A DNA stretch of 64,000 nucleotides from Dyadobacter sp. 676 (lineage in GTDB: Bacteria > Bacteroidota > Bacteroidia > Cytophagales > Spirosomataceae). Positions 17,724-27,669 of this stretch are shown one piece after another (position 1 is the first letter of the stretch; each line of letters begins with the position of its first letter). The notes under the pieces were generated by a model. The model was not told the DNA's origin. It was given only the letters and a program-made list of their open reading frames with translations, and made no database searches. The DNA lies in NCBI RefSeq assembly GCF_040448675.1, contig NZ_CP159289.1, positions 434,001 to 498,000 on the forward strand, given 5' to 3'. The position numbers and the translations under genes are program-made.

Positions 17724-19085
17724 TTAGAAATACTTGATCGGGAGGTAAGTAATGAAGCGCGTCCCTTCCTCCACGCGGCTGTGCACTTCCACCTTGCCTT
17801 GGTGCATGCGTATGATATTGTGTGTCAGCGGTAAACCGATCCCATAGCCCTTATATCTCGCCGTATTGGAAGCCCTGAAAAACGGAACGAAGATCTGCCC
17901 GATTTCGCGGTCCGGAATACCGATGCCCTGATCGGTAATTTCCACGATCGCGTACTTGCTGTCCGCACTGATCTTGACTTTTACGGGTTTGTTATCCGAA
18001 TATTTACAACTATTGAGCACAATGTTCGAAAACGCGGCTTTGAGCAAAGCCAGGTTGCCGTTTACAATCAGTTTGCGCTCGTCTTCGGGCAAATTATCGA
18101 AATCGATGCATACCTGGTTTTCGGGAATAATCCGGTCGGCGGCTTCTTTGACGGAGAGGATCAGTTCGTCGATCCGGACCTCGTCCCATTGCTCCTTTTT
18201 ACCATCGAAACCCGTCTGGGCGAGGCTGAGCATACTGTTGGTAAGATGTTCTAGTTTTTCGACCTCCCTGTAAATATTCAGGAACGACTCCCTGGCCGCG
18301 TCGGGCAGGCCGGGTATCGACATCCCGAGCTCTGCTTCGCCGCTCACGATCGTCAGCGGCGTCCGGAACTCGTGTGAAGCATTGCTTACAAAATTGTTCT
18401 GCATTTCAAAGGTCACTTCGAGCCTGTCGAGCATATCGTTGAATGTCCTTGAAAGTGCTTCTACATCGTCGTCGGTAGGCTCTACCACCAGCCGCTGGTG
18501 CAAATTATGCGCGTTAATGCCCTTCACGTTCCGGATAATGCGCCGGATCGGCTTGAAAATCTCGTTCGAGAATAGCTTTCCGAGCGTGAACACAAAAACC
18601 ATCGCAATAAAAAAGCCAATGCTCAGAAGGTTTTTCAGATTGGACATTTCCTGCATGCCGTAGGTATCCAATGCGGACGACACCACCATGATCTTCTTGT
18701 CGTCGCGAGCAATGCGCAACACCACATAGGAAGTATCGTGACTGAAAAAGCGGGCGGGGATTCCGCCTTCCGGGGCCTCGTAAAACGACGACGGCAGTGC
18801 GAGCCGCTTCCTTGTCGCCTCGTCGGGCGGGTCGGGCAGGACGCGGTGCTTTTCATAGGGAAGACTGCCCAAATGCCGCTCTTTGATGTCGTAATAAATG
18901 GAGGTCATCGACTTGTTTTCCTGCAAAGCGGCATGTCCGACGATATCCGAGCGAACTTCGAGCCGGTGGAAAAAGCTGGATGAAATATTTTCGGAAGCGA
19001 AAAAATACACGAACACGCTCAGCGCCAGGATGATCCCCGCCGAAAGCGCGGTAAAAATGAATGCAATCTTACTTTGTATCTTCAT
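17724..19085 (-). CDS. HAMP-domain sensor histidine kinase (CusS-like)
   Basis: A 453-residue membrane kinase: N-terminal helix (about 7-30), periplasmic sensor (about 30-150), second membrane helix (about 158-180), HAMP (about 180-235), HisKA with the phospho-acceptor His in NNFVSNASHEFRTPLTIVSG, and HATPase with N-box NSCKYSDNKP and G1 box ITDQGIGIPDRE. The start at 19085 gives MKIQSKIAFIFTALSAG and a 17-bp overlap with the response regulator gene, so translation is probably coupled. The layout resembles CusS/QseC-type kinases. The signal is unknown. Confidence 0.92.
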   Translation of the reverse strand: MKIQSKIAFIFTALSAGIILALSVFVYFFASENISSSFFHRLEVRSDIVGHAALQENKSMTSIYYDIKERHLGSLPYEKHRVLPDPPDEATRKRLALPSSFYEAPEGGIPARFFSHDTSYVVLRIARDDKKIMVVSSALDTYGMQEMSNLKNLLSIGFFIAMVFVFTLGKLFSNEIFKPIRRIIRNVKGINAHNLHQRLVVEPTDDDVEALSRTFNDMLDRLEVTFEMQNNFVSNASHEFRTPLTIVSGEAELGMSIPGLPDAARESFLNIYREVEKLEHLTNSMLSLAQTGFDGKKEQWDEVRIDELILSVKEAADRIIPENQVCIDFDNLPEDERKLIVNGNLALLKAAFSNIVLNSCKYSDNKPVKVKISADSKYAIVEITDQGIGIPDREIGQIFVPFFRASNTARYKGYGIGLPLTHNIIRMHQGKVEVHSRVEEGTRFITYLPIKYF

Positions 19086-19767
19086 ACGACTGCCGGACAA
19101 CATAACCCATACCGAAAACAGTGTGTATCAGCTTGATATCGTGATTTTTATCGATTTTCTTACGCAAATAGTTGATATAGACATCCACCACGTTGGTTCC
19201 GAGATTGAAATTGATATCCCACACATTTTCAAGAATTTCCATGCGGTTCAGTACCCGGTTGGTATTGGAAAGAAGATACTCCAGAAGCCGGAACTCCGTG
19301 GCTGTGAGTTCAATAGGCTGCCCGCCGCGTTTAACCGTCTTCGTTACCTTATCGAGCACGAGATCGCCCAGCGCCAGGACTTTATCGTTTTTCTCCTTTT
19401 CCGGTTCCTTCCCCCGACGGATGAGCGTCCGTAGCCGAGCTTCCAGCTCGGCGAGCTTAAAAGGCTTGGTCATATAATCGTCCGCACCGGCATCGAGGCC
19501 CGACACGATATTCTCAGTCGTGCCGAGGGCTGTCAGCATCAGGATCGGCGTGGTCACCTGCGCATTGCGCGCTCGACGGCACACTTCCATTCCGTTGATG
19601 ATCGGGATCATCAGATCGAGGATAATTACGTCGAACTGGTGCTGCAAAGCCATTTGCAAACCCGACTGACCATCCATGGCAATGGTAATTTCATGGCCGT
19701 TGGCGCTAAGACTGCGCTGGATCAGCGATATCACATTGGGCTCATCCTCGATGAGCAGGAGCTTCAT
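19069..19767 (-). CDS. OmpR/PhoB-family response regulator
   Basis: A 232-residue regulator. The receiver domain (1-115) has acidic residues in LLIEDEPN, the phospho-acceptor Asp51 in VIILDLMIPI and Lys in YMTKPF. The winged-helix domain (about 130-230) includes LTATEFRLLEYLLSNTNRVL and HTVFGMGYVV. MKLLLIEDEP at 19767 is the natural start; an upstream in-frame ATG would add 21 residues with no homology. The downstream kinase gene overlaps it by 17 bp. The direct repeats at 17661-17720 are a candidate target. Confidence 0.94.
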   Translation of the reverse strand: MKLLLIEDEPNVISLIQRSLSANGHEITIAMDGQSGLQMALQHQFDVIILDLMIPIINGMEVCRRARNAQVTTPILMLTALGTTENIVSGLDAGADDYMTKPFKLAELEARLRTLIRRGKEPEKEKNDKVLALGDLVLDKVTKTVKRGGQPIELTATEFRLLEYLLSNTNRVLNRMEILENVWDINFNLGTNVVDVYINYLRKKIDKNHDIKLIHTVFGMGYVVRQSYEDTK

Positions 19768-19983
19768 AGGTAGCTTGGAAAACGGCATTGCAATAGAGGT
19801 TTTAACCCGTAAGGTATAAAAAAACCGCATCGCATTGCATATTCACGACATTTGGTGAGCTATGCCATGTACTCTTTCACTGCTTCACGGGTGGTATACC
19901 AAACATTCCCGTCCTTATAGACATCGACTTTCCCCTGCCTATTTAATTTTATTTCCGATCCGATATTAAGCCGTGAACAACAA

Positions 19984-20011
19984 AAAAAGGGAGAAAAGCT
20001 TCTCCCTTTTT
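19984..20011. terminator. Intrinsic terminator, bidirectional
   Basis: A perfect 12-bp inverted repeat (AAAAAGGGAGAA at 19984-19995, TTCTCCCTTTTT at 20000-20011) with an AAGC loop. The flanking A and T runs give a U-tract in either direction. It ends the small secreted protein gene, 45 bp past its stop codon, and separates it from the two-component genes. Confidence 0.8.
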
Positions 20012-20055
20012 AAACCATCAATCAATCTTAACCGAACCCTATGGGGCTCAATCAC

Positions 20056-20314
20056 TTACTTCGTAGTTACACTTTTCAATCGGAGGTTCACGATAGCGGC
20101 TTTTTGAGCAGCGCTATGTTTATTGGTGTCAGTGGCCAATTTCTCTTTTTTGAGGAGCAGGCGTTTCCAGCACCGGAGCCGACACAGGCAATGCGCTGTT
20201 TACAACCGCAACTTTGATTTTTTCTTCAACTGTATATGTAGAGTTAACATTTGCGTAAGCCGCGCTAGTCAAAGCTACCAAAGCGATGGCTAACATATTT
20301 TTTGCATTTTTCAT
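20056..20314 (-). CDS. Small secreted protein (85 aa after repair of one frameshift)
   Basis: MKNAKNMLAIALVALTSAAY followed by Ala-Asn is a clean signal peptide (cleavage about 22). As written the frame stops at 20129 after KREIGH. One extra base in the run of six T at 20146-20151 (plus strand) explains this. Removing it continues as KEKLATDTNKHSAAQKAAIV then NLRLKSVTTK, to a stop at 20056 that fits the terminator 45 bp beyond. The mature protein is short, polar and of unknown role. A good TATATTTG promoter lies upstream. Confidence 0.7.
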
Positions 20315-20364
20315 TGTCAATAGTGTTTTGTGTTTTTCTAATACCCTTAATCGTGTTTCGAGTA

Positions 20365-20392
20365 CAAATATAATACAATATTCTGAAAACAA
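20365..20392 (-). promoter_or_regulatory. Promoter of the small secreted protein gene
   Basis: On the minus strand TATATTTG (20372-20365) matches the Bacteroidota -7 consensus. TTG at 20392-20390, preceded by T, is a plausible -33 element with 17 bases between. It predicts a leader of about 45 nt before the ATG at 20314. The rest of the 610-bp gap up to topB is AT-rich; apart from a GC-rich hairpin at 20803-20821 I see nothing in it. Confidence 0.6.
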
Positions 20393-20802
20393 ACGTTCAA
20401 CGTGTTTAACATTCACAGGTCGATCACTTGAAATCTCCAAAAAAAGTACAATTTATTTCAGAAAACCGTGTCCAAAAAATATAATTATTTAAAGAGGCAA
20501 AATTTTAGAACCGTCATTTTATGACTTTAATCGCCCTAGAAGATTTCGTGTGGGCGGGCGCCTGTGTTACCTTATTGTTAAGTCGTGCTAAACGCAGTGA
20601 TTTTATTCCGGAGTCGCCCTCCTGAGCCAAATTATATTCCGAATGTATTATACCAATAGCCAAAAACACAGAAGAATCGCCTCACAGAAGTTTAAAACGG
20701 TGATTTTTTTTCAAAAAAAAATTTTAAAAAAATTTTCCGCTCAATGAGTATTCGGTAGGAAATCAGATTGTCGTGGGGCTTTTGGAGGATATAAAGGGCG
20801 CC

Positions 20803-20821
20803 CCCCCCGAGGTTCGGGGGG
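20803..20821. other. GC-rich hairpin upstream of topB
   Basis: CCCCCCGA (20803-20810) and TCGGGGGG (20814-20821) form a perfect 8-bp stem with a GGT loop, about 100 bp before the topB start codon. It may be the end of an upstream transcript or part of the topB leader. No T run follows, so a terminator role is uncertain. Confidence 0.4.
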
Positions 20822-20924
20822 CAGGAAGTCTGGACAAAAATGACCATCTTTGCACCCCTCGAAAAGGAACGAGACCAGCACGACGGCCGTGGAGAAAGAG
20901 GCGGCCGCGTACAGAAAGAAGCGT

Positions 20925-23052
20925 ATGAAAGTTTGCATTGCGGAAAAACCCAGCGTAGCCCGAGACATTGCAGCGGTGATCGGCGCAAGCCAGCGCCGCG
21001 ACGGCTACTACGAAGGCAACGGCTACCAGGTAACGTGGACGTTCGGCCATTTCTGCACATTGAAAGAGCCTCACGACTACACCGAACGCTGGAAATCGTG
21101 GCGGCTCGAAGACTTGCCCATGATCCCTTCGAGCTTCGGGATCAAGCTTATCGACAACGAGGGTGCATTGAAACAATTTGGTGTTATCGAAACGCTGGTC
21201 CGCAATTGCGAAGAGGTCATCAATTGTGGTGATGCGGGTCAGGAAGGCGAACTCATCCAGCGGTGGGTGCTCCTGAAAGCCAAATGCACGGCGCCCGTGA
21301 AGCGGCTATGGATATCATCCCTCACCGAGCAGGCCATCCGCGAAGGGTTTGACAAGTTGCGCGAATCCAGCCAGTACGACAACCTGTACGCAGCCGGCAG
21401 CGCCCGCGCGATCGGCGACTGGCTGTTGGGAATGAACGCGACACGGCTTTTTACAAAGAAATTCGGCGGCGGCAAGGCGGTACTGTCCATCGGGCGGGTG
21501 CAAACCCCTACCCTCGCCCTGATCGTGCAACGCCAGAAAGAGATCGATGCATTCGTTTCGGAGGAATATTGGGAGCTTAAAACCGTCTACCGAGAAACGG
21601 AGTTTACCGCAACCATCGACCGTATTAAAAACGCGGAAAAGGCCAAAAAGGGCCTTGCCTATCTGCAACAGTATGATTTTGAAGTAACTGCATTTGAAAA
21701 GAAGGAGGGCAAAGAAGGCAATCCCAGACTGTTCGACCTGACTTCTTTACAGGTCGAGGCCAATAAAAAATACGGCTATTCGGCGGAAGACACGCTGAAA
21801 CACATTCAAAATCTTTACGAAAAGAAATTTGTGACTTATCCGAGGGTTGATACTACTTATCTCTCGGAAGATTTACATCCAAAAGCGGAAGGTATTCTCC
21901 GCGAACTGACCTATTACAGCCAATACACGGCACCGCTGCTCGCCAACCTACCCATCCCGAAATCGAAGAATGTTTTCGACGACAAAAAAAGTAACCGACC
22001 ACCACGCCATTATCCCGACCGGCGTGCTGCCCGTGCATATCAGTCAGGACGAAAAGCGCATTTACGACCTCATCGCACGTCGTTTTATCGCCGTTTTTTA
22101 CCCGGAATGTAAGGTCTCCAACACCACCGTGCTGGGAATGGTGGGACAGGTGGAGTTCAAGGCGACGGGCAAGCAAATTCTCGAATTGGGCTGGCGGGAG
22201 CTGTATGCCAACGACAATGCTTCCAAAAAGGAGGCCGAGGAAGAAAAAGTGATGCCGATCTTCGAAGTGGGCGAACGCGGGCCCCACGAGCCGCGCGTTC
22301 ACCAGGGCAAGACCTCTCCGCCCAAGCCTTACACCGAGGCGACGTTGCTGCGCGCTATGGAAACGGCCGGCAAGCAGGTCGAGGACGAGGAGATGCGGGA
22401 ATTGATGAAAGATAACGGCATCGGCCGGCCTTCTACCCGCGCCAATATCATCGAAACCCTGTACAAGCGCAGGTATATCGAGAAAAAGAAGAAAAATGTA
22501 TTCGCCACGCAGACGGGCATCGACCTGATCGACACCATTCAGAACGAACTGCTCAAAAGCGCCGAACTGACGGGCCATTGGGAACGCAAGCTCCGCCTGA
22601 TCGAAAAAGGGAAATACGCGATGGACACGTTCAAGCAGGAACTGATCGAAATGGTAGTCAAGCTCACGCACGAAGTAAAAAACGAGCGCGCGCGGTCCAT
22701 CACCATTCTCGAAGAAACGCCTCTGGTGCCTGAAAAGGAAGAAAAACCAAAAAAAGAGCGTAAAGCACGCGAGCCGAAGGAGGAAATCTCTATTGAGTCA
22801 CTTCATTGCCCGAAATGCAGGGAACACTTGTTGAAAAGAGGCAAAACAGCGTACGGATGCAGCAATTTCCAGGCTTGCGGTTTTAAAATACCTTTCGAAT
22901 TCCTGGGCAAAAAACTGACGGACAAACATGTATTCGACTTGCTTAGCAAAGGGAAAACGGCCAAAATCAAAGGCCTCCTCATCCCCGGCAGCCCCGACCC
23001 CATCGACGCGCGCCTGGTCATGAACGGCGACTTCAACTTTGAAGTCGGGTAA
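20925..23052 (+). CDS. topB: DNA topoisomerase III (type IA), one frameshift
   Basis: A type IA topoisomerase of 708 residues once one frameshift is repaired. The TOPRIM domain starts MKVCIAEKPSVARDIAAVIG and contains CGDAGQEGELIQRW, where the usual DxD is DxG, a variant I believe is common in this phylum. The active-site Tyr is in FVTYPRVDTTYLSEDL. The frame breaks in a run of seven A at 21984-21990; with six A it reads DDKKVTDHHAIIPTGVLP, the conserved family motif. The C-terminus has a four-Cys zinc ribbon (HCPKCREHLL and GCSNFQACGF). It decatenates and relaxes DNA. ATG at 20925 is chosen because the TOPRIM domain begins there. The frameshift is probably an assembly error. Confidence 0.92.
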
Positions 23053-23055
23053 CCG

Positions 23056-23298
23056 CTACATCGGGCTGTTGGTTGTTTCCACATAGGGCAAGTGAAAGGT
23101 GATGCCGGAGATTTGGCACAGTGCCAGAAACTCGGAAAGATTCGGCATTACCCCCTGATTGAGAATGCGGTCGGATGAGTTCCGCGGAATGCCGGCCTTT
23201 TCCAGCTCGTCTTCCAGATTGATCCCTTTCACCCTCACAATTTCCTTGATGTCGTCGACCAGCTCTTTGGCCCGTGCTTCAAATACTGTGGTTTCCAT
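23056..23298 (-). CDS. Small helical protein of unknown function (80 aa)
   Basis: METTVFEARAKELVDDIKEI and the following KGINLEDELEKAGIPRNSSD give four or five short helices, which could be a small HTH-like fold; LSEFLALCQISGITFHLPYV resembles the last helices of an XRE-type domain, but I would not call it a regulator. There is no signal peptide. Its stop codon is only 3 bp from the convergent topB stop, with no terminator between. Confidence 0.6.
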   Translation of the reverse strand: METTVFEARAKELVDDIKEIVRVKGINLEDELEKAGIPRNSSDRILNQGVMPNLSEFLALCQISGITFHLPYVETTNSPM

Positions 23299-23478
23299 TT
23301 ATTGACGAAGTTTGGTTTCTACGGAAAAGAACAAAATCGTGCCAAATACACCCGGCCGCCGTGCGCTGATGGCCTGACATTTGCTTTGGGAAAAGTGAGT
23401 ACCGATGATAAATCGGCACGGGAATGAAAAGCACCTTGCAACGGTTCAATCGAGACAATCATTAACTACACAACCGAT

Positions 23479-24321
23479 ATGGGTAACTATCAGCAACACG
23501 CCGGAACATTCAGAATCGGCGATTTGGAGGTCGGCAGGCTTGGCTATGGCGGCATGCAGCTCACGGGCGAGGGCGTATGGGGCGACGCTCCCGACCGCGA
23601 AAACGCTAAAAAGGTGCTCCGTGCGGCAGTCGACGCGGGCGTGAATTTTATCGACACAGCCGACTCCTATGGCCCGCATACCAACGAAACGCTCATCGCG
23701 GACGCACTTCATCCTTATCCCGACGGCCTTCTGATCGCCACGAAAGGTGGTTTTGACCGTACCGGACCACACCAGTGGCGTGTCAATGGCAATCCCGACC
23801 ACATACGGCAGGCCATCGACGGAAGTTTGAAAAGGTTGAAAAAAGACGTGATCGACTTGTGGCAGCTCCACCGCATCGATCCGCGCTTTCCGGTGGAAGA
23901 AACGCTCGGGCCGGTGGCGGATGCCGTAAAGTCCGGTAAAATCCGGTACGTAGGTTTATCGGAAGTGGATGTGGAGCAGGTCAAACGGGCGGAACGGACA
24001 GTGCCAATCGTTTCCGTTCAAAACCTTTACAATCTGGGAAACAGGCAATGGGAGGATGTGCTGGATTACACGGCTGAACGCGGCATGGCGTTTATTCCCT
24101 GGTACCCGCTCGCGTCGGGGCCCGAAAAACTGAAAACGAAGATTTCCGGCATCGCAGAAAAATATAACGCCACCGCGGCGCAAATCGCCCTGGCCTGGTT
24201 GCTGAGGCGATCTGAAAACATTCTGCTTATTCCGGGCACAAGTTCGCTCCAACACCTGAGAGAGAACCTCGAAGCGGCATATGTCGTGTTAGCCGACGAA
24301 GATTTTAAGACACTGTCCTGA
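23479..24321 (+). CDS. Aldo/keto reductase
   Basis: A 280-residue AKR barrel. The catalytic tetrad is visible: Asp59 (NFIDTADSYG), Tyr64, Lys89 (LIATKGGF) and His131 (LWQLHRID). The NADPH-binding C-terminal region is IPGTSSLQHLRENLEAA. It reduces aldehydes or ketones, or oxidises sugars; the substrate is unknown. Close to the YdbC-type AKRs. An SDR gene starts 6 bp after its stop codon on the same strand, so the two oxidoreductases form an operon. Confidence 0.92.
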   Translation: MGNYQQHAGTFRIGDLEVGRLGYGGMQLTGEGVWGDAPDRENAKKVLRAAVDAGVNFIDTADSYGPHTNETLIADALHPYPDGLLIATKGGFDRTGPHQWRVNGNPDHIRQAIDGSLKRLKKDVIDLWQLHRIDPRFPVEETLGPVADAVKSGKIRYVGLSEVDVEQVKRAERTVPIVSVQNLYNLGNRQWEDVLDYTAERGMAFIPWYPLASGPEKLKTKISGIAEKYNATAAQIALAWLLRRSENILLIPGTSSLQHLRENLEAAYVVLADEDFKTLS

Positions 24322-24327
24322 GTAACT

Positions 24328-25092
24328 ATGAAAGCCAATGCTATGCAGACTTACCAAAACAAAACTGTAATCGTAACCGGAGCCGGAAATGGCATCGGCA
24401 GCGTTGTTGCGGCCTATTACGCCCGCCATGGAGCGGCCGTCGCGTTATGGGACCGCGACGCGGAAGGGCTGAGGGCTGTTCAGGAAACGTTGGAAAAGGA
24501 TGGTTTCAAAACCTTATCCAGGGTGATCGATCTGACCAATCCCGATGAAATCGTTACCGGCTTTGAGGAGGATAAGGAAGCGCTGGGGCGGATCGACGTG
24601 CTGATTAACAATGCGGGGCTGGGCCGGACAAAATCTCCCTATGAACTTCCGGTCGACGATTGGGACTACGTATTGAACACCAACCTGCGCGGAACATTTC
24701 TTTGCACGCGTGAAGCCGCCAAAGTCATGCGCACGCAGGGCAAGGGCGCGATCGTGAACATCGCCTCCACCCGCGCATTGATGTCGGAACCGGGTACCGA
24801 GGCGTATGCTGCCTCCAAAGGTGGCATTCTCGCGTTGACGCACGCCTTGGCGATCTCGCTCGGCCCCGATCACATTACCGTGAACGCGATCAGCCCCGGT
24901 TGGATCGAAACCGGCGATTACAGCAGGTTAAAGATATCCGACCACGCCCAGCACCCGTCCGGCCGCGTAGGCAAGCCCGACGACATCGCCCGGGCCTGCC
25001 TTTACCTGACCGACCCGGAAAACGACTTCATCACCGGGACCAACCTGATCATCGACGGTGGTATGACGCGCAAAATGATTTACGAGGAGTAG
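24328..25092 (+). CDS. Short-chain dehydrogenase/reductase (FabG-like)
   Basis: A classical SDR of 254 residues: TGAGNGIG at 17-24, NNAG at 94-97, Ser147 in NIASTRA, and Tyr160/Lys164 in EAYAASKGGILAL. The C-terminus FITGTNLIIDGGMTRKMIY is typical of FabG-type enzymes. A second in-frame ATG at 24343 is possible, but the first follows the AKR stop by 6 bp and supports coupling. Its stop is 3 bp from the convergent amidohydrolase stop. Confidence 0.9.
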   Translation: MKANAMQTYQNKTVIVTGAGNGIGSVVAAYYARHGAAVALWDRDAEGLRAVQETLEKDGFKTLSRVIDLTNPDEIVTGFEEDKEALGRIDVLINNAGLGRTKSPYELPVDDWDYVLNTNLRGTFLCTREAAKVMRTQGKGAIVNIASTRALMSEPGTEAYAASKGGILALTHALAISLGPDHITVNAISPGWIETGDYSRLKISDHAQHPSGRVGKPDDIARACLYLTDPENDFITGTNLIIDGGMTRKMIYEE

Positions 25093-25095
25093 CGG

Positions 25096-26451
25096 TTATT
25101 TCTCGATTTTTTTCAACTCGCTTTCCAGAAAGGCCTTCGGGAGCCATTTGGTGCCGATCATTACGCCTTCGATCGTTCTGGTATTACCGATGTTTTCCAG
25201 CGGGTTTCCGGCGAGCAGCACAAGATCCGACACATTGCCGGTTTTAATCGTGCCCGAGTCCTTTTTGTTCAGATAATCGGCTACATTCACAGTACCGATT
25301 TTCAATGCCTCGTAGGGTGTCAGTCCGGCATCTACGAGGTATTTCAATTCGTGGTGCGTTGCGAAACCCGGTACATTCAGCACCTGCGGAGCATCGCAGC
25401 CCAGCATCAGCTGCACCCCGCCCTTTTGGCAGGCGAGGATCAGTTTGCGCCGGATATTCACAAATGCTTCCGCACGCTCCCTGTTGAACTTAGGGTTGTT
25501 GACATAGTTGCTTTTGGCATTCAGCCAGTTCTTCTTCTCGTCGGCAGTCATATATTTCCATTCGGGATCGTTTTCGTAGGCCGATGCCGGTAATGGCGAC
25601 AACCAGCGCTCGGCAATAGCCTGCGTAGGTACGACCCGGATATTTTTGTCCTTCAACCCTTTAATCAGCTTTGGAATGCGCGTGGTATCCGCGGCGTAGG
25701 CGATCCAGGTGCCGAAAAGCCCGGTTTCCTGCTCTGCGAGCGTGTCTGTTCCGGGTACAATAGCCTCTACAAAGCCGTCGAGGTGATCGATCGAGGAGTA
25801 GCCGGCATCGATGGCCGCCCACACGCCTACTGCGAATGACACATGGCCCACCATGCCGATGCCGAGCTCTCTCGAAGTTTTGGCAATACCGGGAAAGGTT
25901 TCCTTGGTAAGCCCCGGAAGTAATTTGATATAATCATAACCGGCTGCCTTTTCTTCCTTTACCATTTCGATGCCGCGGGCAGCCGTTTTAACGGTTTGTC
26001 CACTGAATGCCGGGCCGGTTGTGTAGAAATTCGGTCCCAGTATTTCACCGCTTCGTACTTTCTCCCGCAGTTCCAGGTGCCGGGCGTTACCGAGCATTCC
26101 GCGGATTGTCGTAATGCCATTGGCCAGATAGAGCGTCAGCACATCTTTCATCGGCCCGAAGTCGTCGATCGCCGGTACATGCGCGTGCATTTCCGACCAA
26201 CCGGGCACGAGGTATTTTCCCTTCCCATCCACCACCAATGCGTCGCCGCCGGGTGCCGCATCCTTTCCTACGGACACGATTCTTCCGTTCCTGACTACCA
26301 CCGTCTGGTCCCGCAAGACCGCATCACGGTCCATCGGGATCACGTTCACCGATTTGAAGACAATATCACGGTCGACATTGCTGACGGGCCCCTGCGCAAA
26401 ACAGACGGGAGCGCTCATTAACCCGAAAATGAAAATCAGTCTGCGTATCAT
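25096..26451 (-). CDS. Secreted amidohydrolase (imidazolonepropionase/prolidase-like)
   Basis: A 451-residue exported metallohydrolase. MIRRLIFIFGLMSAPVCFAQ is a good signal peptide, so I start at 26451 rather than at the upstream in-frame ATG. The HxH motif is in GWSEMHAHVPAIDD, and further metal ligands are the His in GMVGHVSFAVG, His in SIDHLDGF and Asp in LMLGCDAPQVL. The C-terminal GNVSDLVLLAGNPLENIGNT is the usual composite beta-domain ending. The family hydrolyses amide or ester bonds in rings, peptides or lactams. The substrate is unknown. A Gfo/Idh/MocA gene lies 42 bp upstream on the same strand. Confidence 0.9.
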   Translation of the reverse strand: MIRRLIFIFGLMSAPVCFAQGPVSNVDRDIVFKSVNVIPMDRDAVLRDQTVVVRNGRIVSVGKDAAPGGDALVVDGKGKYLVPGWSEMHAHVPAIDDFGPMKDVLTLYLANGITTIRGMLGNARHLELREKVRSGEILGPNFYTTGPAFSGQTVKTAARGIEMVKEEKAAGYDYIKLLPGLTKETFPGIAKTSRELGIGMVGHVSFAVGVWAAIDAGYSSIDHLDGFVEAIVPGTDTLAEQETGLFGTWIAYAADTTRIPKLIKGLKDKNIRVVPTQAIAERWLSPLPASAYENDPEWKYMTADEKKNWLNAKSNYVNNPKFNRERAEAFVNIRRKLILACQKGGVQLMLGCDAPQVLNVPGFATHHELKYLVDAGLTPYEALKIGTVNVADYLNKKDSGTIKTGNVSDLVLLAGNPLENIGNTRTIEGVMIGTKWLPKAFLESELKKIEK

Positions 26452-26493
26452 AGTTTGTGAAGTGTTTGAAATGATCAGGAACAAACGACTGCG

Positions 26494-27669
26494 TCAGCTC
26501 AGCATCGAAACATTCTGTGCGTTCTTCTGAGCTTTCAGGCAAAGCTCGGTTGCCAGGAAGCAATGTTCCTGCGGCATGGCGGTTTCGGTCCGGTTAAGAA
26601 CGTCGTCCACGAGCTGACGGCCATAAGGCAATTCCACATTGCTGCAATCCACGTAAGCAGTTTCCTTGTTATTCACCACGAAAAGATGATTACCGCCTTC
26701 GCGACCGCCGATATCGATGTTTTTGCGGATTTCGATAAAACCTTCGGTACCCAGCACGGTGAGACGTCCGTCGCCCCACGTTTTAAGGCCATCCGGCGTA
26801 AACCAGTCGACGCGGATGTAGCCGGCCCCTCCGTTCCCACGCAGCATGGCATCGCCGAAATCCTCGAATTTAGGGTATTGGGGGTGATTTACGTTGCCCA
26901 CCTGCGAAGCAACGACCTGTGCTTTCGTGGAATTGGTAAAAAACAGGTACTGGTCGAACTGGTGGGAAGCGATGTCGCAAATAATGCCGCCGAAGCGCTT
27001 TTTATCGAAAAACCATTCGGGACGCGTTTTGGCGTTCATACGGTGCGGGCCCAGGCCGATCGTTTGTATCACTTTACCGATAGCACCCTCTTTCACCAGC
27101 TCACCGGCTTTCACGGTCGCGCGGTTTTCGAGGCGCTCGCTGTACATGATTGAATAAATGCGCCTGGTTTCCTTCTGCACCTTGCGTACTTCTGCAAGTT
27201 GTTCGAGGGTTGTCAGGCCGGGTTTATCAACCATATAATCCTTTCCGGCTTTCATCACGCGTACGCCCAGCGGCCCGCGCTCGTCGGGTATGCCCGAGCT
27301 GAGCACCAGTTGGATAGATTTATCGTCCAGGATTTCCGCCTCCGATCGGGCCTGTTTCGCATTCGGGTAACGTTTCGCAAATGCGGCTGCCAGGTCCGCT
27401 TCCTTGGCAAAAAACGAAACGAGCTCGCCGCCACCCCGCGTTACGGCCTCCACTTGTCCGTAAATATGCCCGTGGTTCATCCCGATCACGGCGAATTTAA
27501 TCCGAGGGGGCATTGCAGGTGCAAATGATCGCCCCGCCGGCTGCCCGGCCACGACCGTTTTGATGGAACCGTAGGCATTGGGCGCCAGTTGCGGAAACAT
27601 GGCCAGGCCTGCGGCCGAAAAAAGCGAGTTGCGCAGGAAGTCACGGCGATTGTCCTGTTGATCTTTCAT
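26494..27669 (-). CDS. Gfo/Idh/MocA-family oxidoreductase, exported
   Basis: A 391-residue protein starting MKDQQDNRRDFLRNSLFSAA, a twin-arginine-like signal; the longer upstream frame lacks a signal and is rejected. The Rossmann domain contains KFAVIGMNHGHIYGQV and the family EKP motif appears as DYMVDKPGLTTLEQL. The second domain has GGIICDIASHQFDQYLFF, matching the C-terminal dimerisation and substrate domain. Members use NAD(P) on sugars, inositols and similar compounds; exported members are common in Bacteroidota sugar catabolism. The adjoining amidohydrolase may share the transcript. Confidence 0.9.
   Translation of the reverse strand: MKDQQDNRRDFLRNSLFSAAGLAMFPQLAPNAYGSIKTVVAGQPAGRSFAPAMPPRIKFAVIGMNHGHIYGQVEAVTRGGGELVSFFAKEADLAAAFAKRYPNAKQARSEAEILDDKSIQLVLSSGIPDERGPLGVRVMKAGKDYMVDKPGLTTLEQLAEVRKVQKETRRIYSIMYSERLENRATVKAGELVKEGAIGKVIQTIGLGPHRMNAKTRPEWFFDKKRFGGIICDIASHQFDQYLFFTNSTKAQVVASQVGNVNHPQYPKFEDFGDAMLRGNGGAGYIRVDWFTPDGLKTWGDGRLTVLGTEGFIEIRKNIDIGGREGGNHLFVVNNKETAYVDCSNVELPYGRQLVDDVLNRTETAMPQEHCFLATELCLKAQKNAQNVSMLS

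Noticed and set aside
20325..20800. A gene in the AT-rich gap before topB
   Set aside because: Both strands have frequent stops. The longest plus-strand frame (20286-20492) overlaps the secreted protein's start and its promoter and has no coding character.
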